Part shown: positions 55,735-64,000 of the stretch, one piece after another
Layout of the letters: each line of letters opens with the position of its first letter
How positions within the stretch are numbered: position 1 is the first letter of the stretch
Source: Arthonia radiata
Taxonomy: Eukaryota; Ascomycota; Arthoniomycetes; Arthoniales; Arthoniaceae
Direction of reading: 5' to 3'
Assembly: GCA_002989075.1 (NCBI GenBank)
Contig: PSQN01000008.1
Location: 186,001 to 250,000, forward strand
Length of the DNA: 64,000 nt
Program-made: the position numbers and the translations under genes
The notes under the pieces: generated by a model
What the model saw: the letters and a program-made list of their open reading frames with translations, nothing else
Database searches by the model: none
Told to the model about the DNA's origin: nothing

Positions 55735-58419
55735 ATGGCAGTGCCCGAGATGCAGCGCCGCGAGCGCCCAGGAAATTCTCCCTCATACCCAACCTTCTCC
55801 AAGGCTCACAGTCGCGAGGCTGTACATAGCCTGGGGCAAGCCTCCTCTTCGCAACCTGATCTTCCTACACCCGACTCGACCAACGTAAGCAGGTCCAAGC
55901 CCATCGCTGAAGGTGGTCTGCAATCGCCCAAGCGGCCAACACAAAAGACGCAAACGAACCCCCGCGCTCCTCCATCGCCACCTCTAACCGCCGAAGATTC
56001 GGAAATCAAACGGGCGTCTAGTGGAAGCTCTACGAGACGCACAGCAGCAGATACGAAAAGCAATGCGTCGACTCGCAGGAGTGCGGAACACGACCTCAAT
56101 CGAACAGCAAGTGGGAGCTCCATGAAGCGTATGGCCGCGGACGCAAAAAGAAGTAGTTCAAGAAGCAAGAGCACGGAGCACGTTGACGATGTATATCCCA
56201 GACAGCATTTTTCGGCGTCAAGGACCAGCTTACGAGACGCAGAGGAGGGAAAGAGCAGACCTAAAAGCACGAGCACTACAACTACGCGACCAACTTCCAC
56301 GAGCATGAAGACCAGCTTTCTGGGCAGCATGTTCAAGGAAAAGGGAGGCCTGGCATCCGGGCGGAAGATGCCACTGAATGGCAGCCCGGTCAAGCCACAA
56401 TCTCGTCGACGGACGTCTGGAAAGGGATCGATAACAGACTCAGACGCTACATCGGTGCCTGATCGCAAGGCTTCAAAGCGACCGCCTACATTAGTATCAA
56501 ACGATGGTGACTCTCCGCCGTCCGGCGGATCGCGACCGCATACACCAGACGGCCGAGATGTACCCCGACCTCCCTCTACTCGTAAATCCACCCCGGTAGT
56601 CGAAGTCTTTGCTGACGGCGGTCCTGATAATGATTTTGACCTTGATATAGATCCATACCCAAACGTCACACCCGCACCACCCCCGCCTCCACCAATACCG
56701 CTCGATATGGCACCAACTGAAATCCCTCGTGTTGACTACCTACTCCAAAATGGCGGTCTAGCGAACACCGTGACCAAGGACTTTTCCACAGCCGCAAACC
56801 CGGCGCCAGCGCAACCTTTCCAGCAATATATGTCGCCGCAAGTCAACGCACCGAAACATATTGATGTAACAACACTATTTGGACCATATCAATCCCTACT
56901 TCAAAGCTATTCGTCTGTCCTCGCGAAGTACGGGTCAATGGCCGTTGCAACAGGTTACAAGTCTGTAGCACGTCGTCTCCTTGATCGACTCGAGAATGTT
57001 TTTGCCCGAAACATTTCTTCTGAGGTATGCCACTGTGTCATCTGCCGAGCATCGACACCACCCACAAATGATGCCGAACATGACAACGGCGTCAGCTGGG
57101 GTGAAGTTCTCGAGCTTGTCTCAGGACGACGGGAATTGCCTCCTTGGCCGCCCTTTTCCTTAGCTGGAGTCTCGTCCGACGGATTGGGCATCCGCAACCT
57201 TGAAAACACAGCTGCGCCCATGCAAAAGCTGGACATGGATGTGCCCGAAGAGTATCGTGAGCATTATATTCGACAGTCAAAGAAGACGAAAGACGCCGTT
57301 CAGAAATGGCTATCATCACAGTTACCAGAGGACAACATGCCTGCGGGCGCCTCGTCAACACCACCGACAGATGTGGATGACGGCACTCTGACTTTTGCTA
57401 TGTTGACGTATCTAGAGCCGCAGCAACGCCGAACGTTCACCGCTCTTCTTCATGGCCTTGACAAAATCCCAGACTCCCGTGCACCTACACCTGCCACACC
57501 AGCTGGACAGAAGCAAGCCTCCCCAAATTTACTTTCAAATACTGCACGAGCATTGCACCGTCTCTACCGCCTTCCTTGCCCGCCCAGAGATCCAGAGTGC
57601 GCCATGTTTCTCCTCAACAATCCGACCCTTCACTGTCCGCTTGCAACGCTTGCCGCGATTTCCAATGGTGAATGGGAGATCTTGATCTCAGGACGATTCG
57701 ACGGCTTCTTATGGAGTGGCGCCGAAGACGGTACCAGTCAAGGTTCCGGAAGGACTATCGCCAACTCAGCGAGCAAGGTGACATCTCGGTCCACTACACC
57801 GTTCAGCCCTCAGTCCTCGTCGTCACGCTTACAGACACCCACACCGTCCGGCCAGGATCGTATACCTGGGCCTGTCCAGCTAGATGAGGACACTGAGATC
57901 GCTGTGCTTGCTGAGGTTGAGCGGGAGATCTACCTGGGCATGGAAGCGCTCGAAGACGCTTTTGAAGCGTTGCATTCACAAGCAGAAACCATTCGTATAC
58001 GGTTACGCGAGCGCGGAGCAGGGCTCGCACTGCGCGCAGCGAACACACGGAATATGGATAATGGAGGCGGGTCCACTATGGGCACGCCTGGCCCCAACGG
58101 TGCAGCGTGGGATCGACTGCGCAGCGTTGGCGCCGGTCTTGGTGAAGATGACCGGGCAGATGTTCAGAGCATCTTCGGCGGAGGTCTGCTAGATGGTCGT
58201 TCAGAGCTGGCCCCTGACGATAGTGCAAGTAATGTGGGGTGGCGGGAGCGAGAAAAGCGAAGCCGCTACAAGAAGAGGCGGCCTGGAGGAGACAAGGGCG
58301 CAAAAGAGCGACGAAGCGAAAGACGGACGCCGGCGCCCGTAGAGGAGGTTGACGAAGAAGAAGAGGATCCTGGTAAGAAGGCGAAGTCTGGCAGTGAGCG
58401 GCGTCATCGGCATCGGTAA
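55735..58419 (+). CDS. Conserved fungal protein of unknown function, largely disordered N-terminus
   Basis: Single open frame of 894 residues, no intron needed. Residues 1-300 are Ser/Arg/Thr/Lys-rich and low complexity, with an internal repeat (RASSGSSTRRTAADTKS, then TASGSSMKRMAADAKRS). An acidic-to-proline segment follows (DNDFDLDIDPYPN, then PAPPPPPPIPLD). The middle part is folded and conserved-looking: VDVTTLFGPYQSLLQSY-like lead-in HIDVTTLFGPYQSLLQSYSS, helical KSVARRLLDRLENVFARNIS, a Cys pair in SEVCHCVICRAS, YREHYIRQSKKTKDAV, and LYRLPCPPRDPECAMFLLN with EWEILISGRFDGFLWSG. A coiled-coil-like region (EVEREIYLGMEALEDAFEAL) precedes a basic/acidic tail ending SERRHRHR. No enzyme signature. 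Likely a nuclear or scaffold protein, by composition only. Confidence 0.82.
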   Translation: MAVPEMQRRERPGNSPSYPTFSKAHSREAVHSLGQASSSQPDLPTPDSTNVSRSKPIAEGGLQSPKRPTQKTQTNPRAPPSPPLTAEDSEIKRASSGSSTRRTAADTKSNASTRRSAEHDLNRTASGSSMKRMAADAKRSSSRSKSTEHVDDVYPRQHFSASRTSLRDAEEGKSRPKSTSTTTTRPTSTSMKTSFLGSMFKEKGGLASGRKMPLNGSPVKPQSRRRTSGKGSITDSDATSVPDRKASKRPPTLVSNDGDSPPSGGSRPHTPDGRDVPRPPSTRKSTPVVEVFADGGPDNDFDLDIDPYPNVTPAPPPPPPIPLDMAPTEIPRVDYLLQNGGLANTVTKDFSTAANPAPAQPFQQYMSPQVNAPKHIDVTTLFGPYQSLLQSYSSVLAKYGSMAVATGYKSVARRLLDRLENVFARNISSEVCHCVICRASTPPTNDAEHDNGVSWGEVLELVSGRRELPPWPPFSLAGVSSDGLGIRNLENTAAPMQKLDMDVPEEYREHYIRQSKKTKDAVQKWLSSQLPEDNMPAGASSTPPTDVDDGTLTFAMLTYLEPQQRRTFTALLHGLDKIPDSRAPTPATPAGQKQASPNLLSNTARALHRLYRLPCPPRDPECAMFLLNNPTLHCPLATLAAISNGEWEILISGRFDGFLWSGAEDGTSQGSGRTIANSASKVTSRSTTPFSPQSSSSRLQTPTPSGQDRIPGPVQLDEDTEIAVLAEVEREIYLGMEALEDAFEALHSQAETIRIRLRERGAGLALRAANTRNMDNGGGSTMGTPGPNGAAWDRLRSVGAGLGEDDRADVQSIFGGGLLDGRSELAPDDSASNVGWREREKRSRYKKRRPGGDKGAKERRSERRTPAPVEEVDEEEEDPGKKAKSGSERRHRHR

Positions 58420-58748
58420 GGGGCTTGCGTGATAGCTGTGGAGTTTGTATGAACGCGGGCGCATGATTCATCTCAATGTATAATATAGCTCTGTAATAGT
58501 TCTAGCATCATTAAGTGCACAGCAGGTGTGCTGGCGTGACAAGCTTCATATATCGTTTTGGAATCTTTGCTCCTTGATTCACTCCCTTACAACTTCACTT
58601 CTGTGCGACGATAAGGCTTGGCGGTGCTACCAAGTTTCTCGGTAGCGCGTTTCTAGCGCGAACCATTGTCGCTAGCGCGTTTCTCCTTGAAGCTCATCTC
58701 GAGTTGAAACATCGTCAGGTGCGCAGAGCGAGAAGGAGCGCTTGCTAG
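58420..58748. other. Short intergenic region before the glycosylase gene
   Basis: Contains the element TAGCGCGTTTCT twice (about 58643-58654 and 58673-58684) with a TAGCGCGAACC between, forming a small repeat cluster near the next start. Possibly a promoter element; no function is known to me. Confidence 0.5.
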
Positions 58749-61700
58749 ATGAACCCGTACTCACAGCTCAACATCTGCGACCAAAGCTGCCTCAATCTCG
58801 AGAATCATGAAGCCGCAAAGACGATGACAGGCTCAGACACCGACGAAGAAGAGCGAATCACCAAACGCAATGAGACAATCAGCCAGGTATTCAGAGACTA
58901 CCGAGAACCAGGGCTACTGCGCAAAACGGCGCTATGCTACCGCAGATTCCACAACCTGCAGGATCAGTACACGAATGATGACTGCGAAACACTGCTTAAT
59001 GATATGAGGCTGGCTGACCTGCTTGATGTAAACGATGAGCTTACCGACATTGGTCGCACTGATGGACGCAAGCTTGGCATCACGTCACAGAGAACTGGCC
59101 GCCGCTCCGTCGAGCTTGTTGAACGGCAGCAGTGGCGGCGACTAGAGACTGCCATTGACGAGCTTCAAGATGGAAGCAAAGAGTTTAAAGAGCAGCTCCT
59201 ATGGAGCCCAATGTCGAAAAGGCTCTTAGAACTTGGCAAGAATGGCATTGATACTCTGATCGCTTTTTTTGAGGACGAACGGCGAGCTGCAGATCGTCGA
59301 AGCAAGCAGACTGATCGTCCTGGATCTCCGCGTGACCAAAGCCATCCTGGAGGTCCGGACGCTGATCAAGGCGGTGACGAAGGACCTTCAGATGACATTA
59401 AACAGCGTTCCGCTAAGCAAAGCAAACGAAACAAAAAGCGAAAGCATGAACCTCCCATCGCCGATGAGCGTCCCACACAAAATCAGCATTTACACGTTGC
59501 CAAGAGACAAAAGACGCAATCTACGCGTGTCAAGCATGAAAGTCCACCCGGAGAGTCAAAGCCCGCTGATCCACAGATTGTCAATGCCGGACCGCATGTT
59601 ACTGATGTTTCGAAATCTCAGGGAAGTCGGCGCAGGAAGAAGCGCCGAGGCCATTCACAGGCAGCTTCATGCACTCCTTCGTCCCGTCAGACTTCGAAAA
59701 CTGAGGAGCAACCACCGCGAAAAAACTCAGTACCGTCTGCTACTAAGCTCAGAACACGTCCTGATACTGAAGGAGCGCAGCAGCACCCAAAAAGGTCTAG
59801 CAAATCAAGCTCACGGCGTTCATCAAAGTCTGACCAAACAAGCGTTTCTCAGAATCCGACTAGGCCACAAAGCCAGTCTACGGAGCGAAAAAGGAACAGA
59901 AGACAGCGTAAAAGAGAAAAACGCCGCTCATCGAGTCAGTCACAAGCAAACTCGAACAGTGTCCCAGCACCAGTTATAGATCTGAAACATTTGAAGCCGC
60001 CAGACAGCGTGGGAAACATGCCGAGAAATGCGCAGTCGCGGGCGAAAAGGGAGCGCAAGCAATCGGTAGAGCTAGGCGGTTCCTCCAGCCCGCGTTCCGT
60101 GGATGAGGCGGTCAGAAAGGTCTCTAAGTCTGGTAAAGGCAACGGACGACACCATCTTACAACAAGGCAGTCTGAGCCAACGTCCCATAGCAAAAGCCCG
60201 TTGACTTCAACCAAACAGCATCAAGTTCCAGAGACGGACAGCGAGTCGGAAGTGTCGCCCAACGTGCAGTCACATGCTACTCACACAGAATTAGACGATC
60301 GCCTTGAAAGACATCAATCGCCTTCTCCAGGATCAGAGTTAGAACGCCCAGGGGGAGGGTGCTCCAGTCCGTTCGAGCACCGCAAAGACCCTTTTGCAGA
60401 AGCATCGGACGAGGTTGTGGATCCAAGCTTAGCGGATTTATCCGAGCAGCGCAAATCCGGACAGGCCACGGTTGAGCATCAACTATTGAACAGTGAAGAA
60501 GGCCGCGACGACGGTGCGATGTCCCGCGAGTCCGTCTCACCTCAACGGCCACATCAGGAGAGCGAGGCAGCTGACCACGTTCCCACAGCATCACCAAGAG
60601 GAAGCCTCCAGCCTGAAACAAGTTCAGCTGAGGGAGTGAGCACGGACAAAAATCCGCTCATAACTGGAACTGATGCCTCTCAAACCCGTCACATAGGTGA
60701 CTTCACAGGAGACACGGGCCAAGAAGCGACTGAACATGCGGCTCTCCAACCAGATGCACAGCCTCGCCCACCAGTCAGTGAGTCTACTCGAAGCATCAGC
60801 ATGCCTGCAGATACAGACGTTACTACGATAGACACATCCCATCCTGAGCAACATTCGCTACCAACGCCTCAAAGGTCACCGTCGAAGACTAAAGTAAAAC
60901 GCAAGACCACTGGCATGAAATCGTCATTCTTCAAAGTCTCCCCCACTCTCAAGCGGACGAAGTCTGCACCAGCAACACGAGATGCTTCACCGTCGCCAGT
61001 CAAAGCTAAGTCGAGACCAGCGGCGGGCAGGAGCGTAATCGCTATGCCGCCTCTCGGAAACAAGACCTTCGGACTGATCCAAGAAATACTCTTAGATGAG
61101 CCCTTACACCTGCTTATCGCGACCATTCTTCTTAACAAGACGACTGGCCAAGCGGCGATACCGGTGCTCTGGAAGTTACTGGATGAATACAATACGGCTG
61201 AAAAGCTTGCATCTGCCTCTGTGGACGACATCGTGGATATCATTGGCCATCTTGGCCTTCAAAACAACCGAGCAAACCGTTTGATAGACCTCGGCAAGAT
61301 GTGGCTGGCTGAGCCTCCTACCCCCGAGAGGCGGCACAGGACACTTGGGTACCCCAAGGACGGCGATGGGAGCAATATCGCCCCGGGGGAGGTCATAGGG
61401 CCAGAGGAGGAGGACCCTCGAATCGGCGCTTGGGAGGTGGCGCATCTGCCTGGTGTCGGCGCATACGCGCTGGACTCATGGCGCATCTTCTGCAGAGACC
61501 AGCTCAGAGGACTTGCCACGGACCATCAAGGGGCCGGAGCTAAGCCAACCAATTTAGGGCTCATACAGCGGAAAGAAGGCAACAAAGGTCAGATCGAAGA
61601 GCGAGATCTGGAAGTACCGTTCGAGCCAGAATGGAGGCGCGTCTTGCCGAAAGATAAGGAGCTCAGGGCGTTTCTGCGCTGGATGTGGCTCAAACGCGGC

Positions 61701-64000
61701 TTCGAGTGGAATCCTGAGACAGGTGAGCGGAAGCGCGCTCGCCTCGCGACACTTAAGAAGGTCAACAGGGGCGCCGAAGAGGTTGAGGTTACCGGTAAAG
61801 CTGGCTTAATTGCGACGACGTTCCGAGCGCTGGACGTCGAAGTCGATTCAAATGTGCCCGATGATGCCGCGGCAGAAATACCGGCCAGCATTGATGCTGT
61901 AGAGCATGTCACGTCCTCAGAAAGAGAAGATGAAAGACGCCGCTCCGCAGCTGAGGATTTTGATCCGAGCGACACCTCCAAAGGACATGAAAAGAGCATG
62001 TCTAGTGAAGAAGCTATGGCGAGAAACGGACCGCCAGCGAGCAGCGATTCGCATAGTTTTGCAAACAAAAATGATGACATGGTCTCAGAATCAGACACAT
62101 CACATGGTCCATCGACCGAAGCCAGCCGTAATCGTGGCGGAGAGAGTGAGGAGATTGCTGCTGTGATGCTCCAGGCGAAAGGGACTAGATACTTGGAAAA
62201 CCGAGTGCTGGACAAGCAGAACGGCGATGCTATTCAGCCGCTACCTCAAGATCAGCAAGGACATGACGATGGCCCATTCCCAGAGGAGAAGGTCTCATCC
62301 GAGCATACAGCTGCCATCATCGACCAACTGTCTGAGCTCCTAGGTCCAGATCATAATGAGGACGATAGACGACAGACAGCAGGTAACAAATGCAGCCATG
62401 GCGAGGACGATGTCATCCAGTCCAATTCCAGGTCAGTGGAGCACAAACACGCGGTACATGACGAGGCTGCGACGGAGCAAGATCAACCTAACTTTCAAGA
62501 TCTAGCCTGCAGCGGAGAGAACAGCGATCAGGAAAACGAAGGTCTGTCTGAGTGCCCTGCACGACGCCACGTAGTGCCGCACAGGTCAAATTTGAAGAGC
62601 GCAAGGCTATCAACCGAAGAAGGTGAGCCGTCACTCGAAGAGATGGACCCGCCACCAAAGATCCTCAAGCTAGGTTCGCCAATGAAACCAGCACGCCGGA
62701 GGTCTTCACAGTCTGTTCAGTGCCAGATAACTCCTGCACCTGTACTTCCACCAGCCGGTAAAGAGCCTGACAGTATCTTCTCCATCTCTCGATTCTCGTC
62801 TGAAAGTCCTTCACCTCTTCTTCGAAGACGACGTATCCAGGCTCCTCGTACGCCTCCCTCACGCGTCATTCGAGCTTTAGGCGACGATGGGTCATCCAGT
62901 AATTCAGCGTCTGAAGCCTATGAGACCGCACAGTCGCAGGCATCTGATAATGAAGGAGACGTGTTTCACGAAACACAAAGCTCGAACAAGTGGTATGATA
63001 ATATTTCTGTCACACCTACACCGCGGACAGTCCATTCGGTTGTGCGCGACATAAGCTATCCGGCGTTACCTGCGTTACAAGAGGAAGGCGACAAGCAAAC
63101 TGACAAAGACGGAGCAGCAGAGCAGCCCCAGCTACTCACGTCTCCGCTTTTTGAGCCCAGCCACTCGCAGTATGCCCGCCTTCAGACTCCAGCGCCTGTC
63201 GCGGACCCAACACAAACACAGCTCACCGATCCCCCTCCCTCCACTTCAATACACGCCCCTACAACCTCCAAATCGAAGAGATCCATCTTCATACTCCCTC
63301 CAAGACCCAGTAGCGAGCTAGACTCCTCACGGACCTCAAAACGGAAGACCGTCCGCAACACTGCTGATACACCGATAAACAGCGACGGTCTGAAAGAGGT
63401 AGCTCTGAAGCCAGCCACACTCCCCAAACACATCACCGGCGTAACCGAAGCGCGCAAACTAGCTCTTCAAGCAATCCAGCTCACCCCCCAGACTCCAAGC
63501 GGTGCACCCTCGGCAGCATCAAAGCAGCCACCAGTGCAAGCTGACGACGTCCCCAATTGGTCCTCCCACACCAACGCGCTCCCAGCGCGCTACCCGACTC
63601 CCAAATTCAACGCCATCAACGCGCGCAAGCCCTCCGTCCCTGCTCACCCACCCATAGAAACGGCGAACATCACACGGCCCACCTCGCCCACGAAGCAGGA
63701 TACCGCTGAGGACGCGGGCAAGCACTCGATTCGTAAGCCCAACGGCCGCTTCGCACCCTCCAAACCCGGTACCAAACCAGCTGGGAAATCAGGCAAACTC
63801 AAATCCATCAAAAACTCCGAAGAGCGAAGGGGGTTCAAGCTTGTGCCGTCCATGCGCAAGTCCACCACTTCTACTACTTCTTCTCGGAGACCGTCGGGAC
63901 AAGCTTCGAGCGTGGCGGATTTGTGGTTGAATAAGCCGGGTCCGTCGAATGTTGGGAAGCGGATGGATGAGGACGAGGCGGAGGGGACGGAGGTGAGGGG
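58749..64000 (+). CDS. MBD4-like HhH-GPD DNA glycosylase, very long, 3-prime partial
   Basis: Open from the ATG at 58749 to the window edge, at least 1750 codons without a stop. Residues 1-180 are charged and helical (MNPYSQLNICDQSC, then RLADLLDVNDELTDIG); 180-760 are disordered, Lys/Arg/Ser-rich, with many nuclear-localisation-like runs. The catalytic part spans about 770-1000: LLIATILLNKTTGQAAIPVL, ASASVDDIVDIIGHLGLQNN, then LPGVGAYALDSWRIFC with predicted catalytic Asp909, and EWRRVLPKDKELRAFLRWMW, the MBD4-type C-terminal helix. An insertion of about 40 residues separates the last two. The remainder is again disordered. It would remove T or U mispaired with G, in the nucleus. No methyl-CpG-binding domain is visible. 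The usual fungal relatives are much shorter; whether the long tail is one exon is unproven. Confidence 0.85.
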   Translation, partial: MNPYSQLNICDQSCLNLENHEAAKTMTGSDTDEEERITKRNETISQVFRDYREPGLLRKTALCYRRFHNLQDQYTNDDCETLLNDMRLADLLDVNDELTDIGRTDGRKLGITSQRTGRRSVELVERQQWRRLETAIDELQDGSKEFKEQLLWSPMSKRLLELGKNGIDTLIAFFEDERRAADRRSKQTDRPGSPRDQSHPGGPDADQGGDEGPSDDIKQRSAKQSKRNKKRKHEPPIADERPTQNQHLHVAKRQKTQSTRVKHESPPGESKPADPQIVNAGPHVTDVSKSQGSRRRKKRRGHSQAASCTPSSRQTSKTEEQPPRKNSVPSATKLRTRPDTEGAQQHPKRSSKSSSRRSSKSDQTSVSQNPTRPQSQSTERKRNRRQRKREKRRSSSQSQANSNSVPAPVIDLKHLKPPDSVGNMPRNAQSRAKRERKQSVELGGSSSPRSVDEAVRKVSKSGKGNGRHHLTTRQSEPTSHSKSPLTSTKQHQVPETDSESEVSPNVQSHATHTELDDRLERHQSPSPGSELERPGGGCSSPFEHRKDPFAEASDEVVDPSLADLSEQRKSGQATVEHQLLNSEEGRDDGAMSRESVSPQRPHQESEAADHVPTASPRGSLQPETSSAEGVSTDKNPLITGTDASQTRHIGDFTGDTGQEATEHAALQPDAQPRPPVSESTRSISMPADTDVTTIDTSHPEQHSLPTPQRSPSKTKVKRKTTGMKSSFFKVSPTLKRTKSAPATRDASPSPVKAKSRPAAGRSVIAMPPLGNKTFGLIQEILLDEPLHLLIATILLNKTTGQAAIPVLWKLLDEYNTAEKLASASVDDIVDIIGHLGLQNNRANRLIDLGKMWLAEPPTPERRHRTLGYPKDGDGSNIAPGEVIGPEEEDPRIGAWEVAHLPGVGAYALDSWRIFCRDQLRGLATDHQGAGAKPTNLGLIQRKEGNKGQIEERDLEVPFEPEWRRVLPKDKELRAFLRWMWLKRGFEWNPETGERKRARLATLKKVNRGAEEVEVTGKAGLIATTFRALDVEVDSNVPDDAAAEIPASIDAVEHVTSSEREDERRRSAAEDFDPSDTSKGHEKSMSSEEAMARNGPPASSDSHSFANKNDDMVSESDTSHGPSTEASRNRGGESEEIAAVMLQAKGTRYLENRVLDKQNGDAIQPLPQDQQGHDDGPFPEEKVSSEHTAAIIDQLSELLGPDHNEDDRRQTAGNKCSHGEDDVIQSNSRSVEHKHAVHDEAATEQDQPNFQDLACSGENSDQENEGLSECPARRHVVPHRSNLKSARLSTEEGEPSLEEMDPPPKILKLGSPMKPARRRSSQSVQCQITPAPVLPPAGKEPDSIFSISRFSSESPSPLLRRRRIQAPRTPPSRVIRALGDDGSSSNSASEAYETAQSQASDNEGDVFHETQSSNKWYDNISVTPTPRTVHSVVRDISYPALPALQEEGDKQTDKDGAAEQPQLLTSPLFEPSHSQYARLQTPAPVADPTQTQLTDPPPSTSIHAPTTSKSKRSIFILPPRPSSELDSSRTSKRKTVRNTADTPINSDGLKEVALKPATLPKHITGVTEARKLALQAIQLTPQTPSGAPSAASKQPPVQADDVPNWSSHTNALPARYPTPKFNAINARKPSVPAHPPIETANITRPTSPTKQDTAEDAGKHSIRKPNGRFAPSKPGTKPAGKSGKLKSIKNSEERRGFKLVPSMRKSTTSTTSSRRPSGQASSVADLWLNKPGPSNVGKRMDEDEAEGTEVR

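Noticed and set aside
55735-58419. Assigning the 894-residue protein to D
   Set aside because: I considered a DNA-repair role because of the adjacent glycosylase gene, but no catalytic or helix-hairpin-helix motif is visible, so it stays of unknown function.
1-64000. tRNA, rRNA, CRISPR arrays, transposons, LTR or virus-derived elements
   Set aside because: I scanned the gene-free stretches for cloverleaf boxes, terminal repeats and element-type coding motifs and saw none; a covariance or repeat-library search would be decisive.

Overview
The window looks like nuclear chromosomal DNA of a filamentous ascomycete (Pezizomycotina, plausibly Dothideomycetes; the class is inferred from overall gene style, not shown). 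Genes on both strands are split by short GT-AG introns, mostly 40-90 nt. Families typical of moulds are present: fungal rhodopsin-domain receptor, DUF7580, CSC1/OSCA channel, GH16 glucanase and DHA2-type MFS transporter. I assembled exon structures by hand from splice sites, reading phase and family conservation. No virus-derived or LTR element was seen.

Layout. 1-1.86 kb: no convincing gene, one CAA microsatellite. 1.86-8.2 kb (minus): ribosomal protein eL36, a SERCA-type Ca2+ ATPase and a secreted GH16 glucanase. 10.0-13.0 kb: a CxxGKDRTG tyrosine phosphatase (minus) divergent from a 14-3-3 gene (plus) that has 8-nt and 12-nt microexons. 13.8-15.5 kb: two small neighbouring genes that share an undescribed domain and an intron position. 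16.1-19.1 kb: an alpha/beta hydrolase convergent with a propeller-like protein. 20.0-24.3 kb (minus): a tandem array of four paralogous three-exon genes of unknown function; one looks intact and three carry lesions. 24.3-26.7 kb is essentially empty. 26.7-37 kb (minus): MFS transporter, APC-family permease, rhodopsin-domain membrane protein and aldehyde dehydrogenase. 37.2-43.9 kb (plus): CSC1/OSCA-like channel, F-box protein and J-domain protein. 44.3-50.8 kb: a divergent pair, a DUF7580 protein and a 1250-residue multi-zinc-finger protein. 51-55.2 kb: a divergent pair, proteasome beta-7 and the meiotic MutS homologue MSH4. 55.7 kb to the end (plus): a conserved fungal protein and a very long MBD4-like DNA glycosylase that runs off the window.

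How genes relate. Most neighbours are unlinked housekeeping or membrane genes. Three places look special: the four-copy array; the 13.8-15.5 kb gene pair; and the DUF7580/zinc-finger divergent pair, whose layout recalls fungal self/non-self or stress-response loci (inference). MSH4, the DUF7580 gene and the F-box gene, all between 41 and 54 kb, each need a frame change or stop to be explained. These are either real decay or assembly errors.
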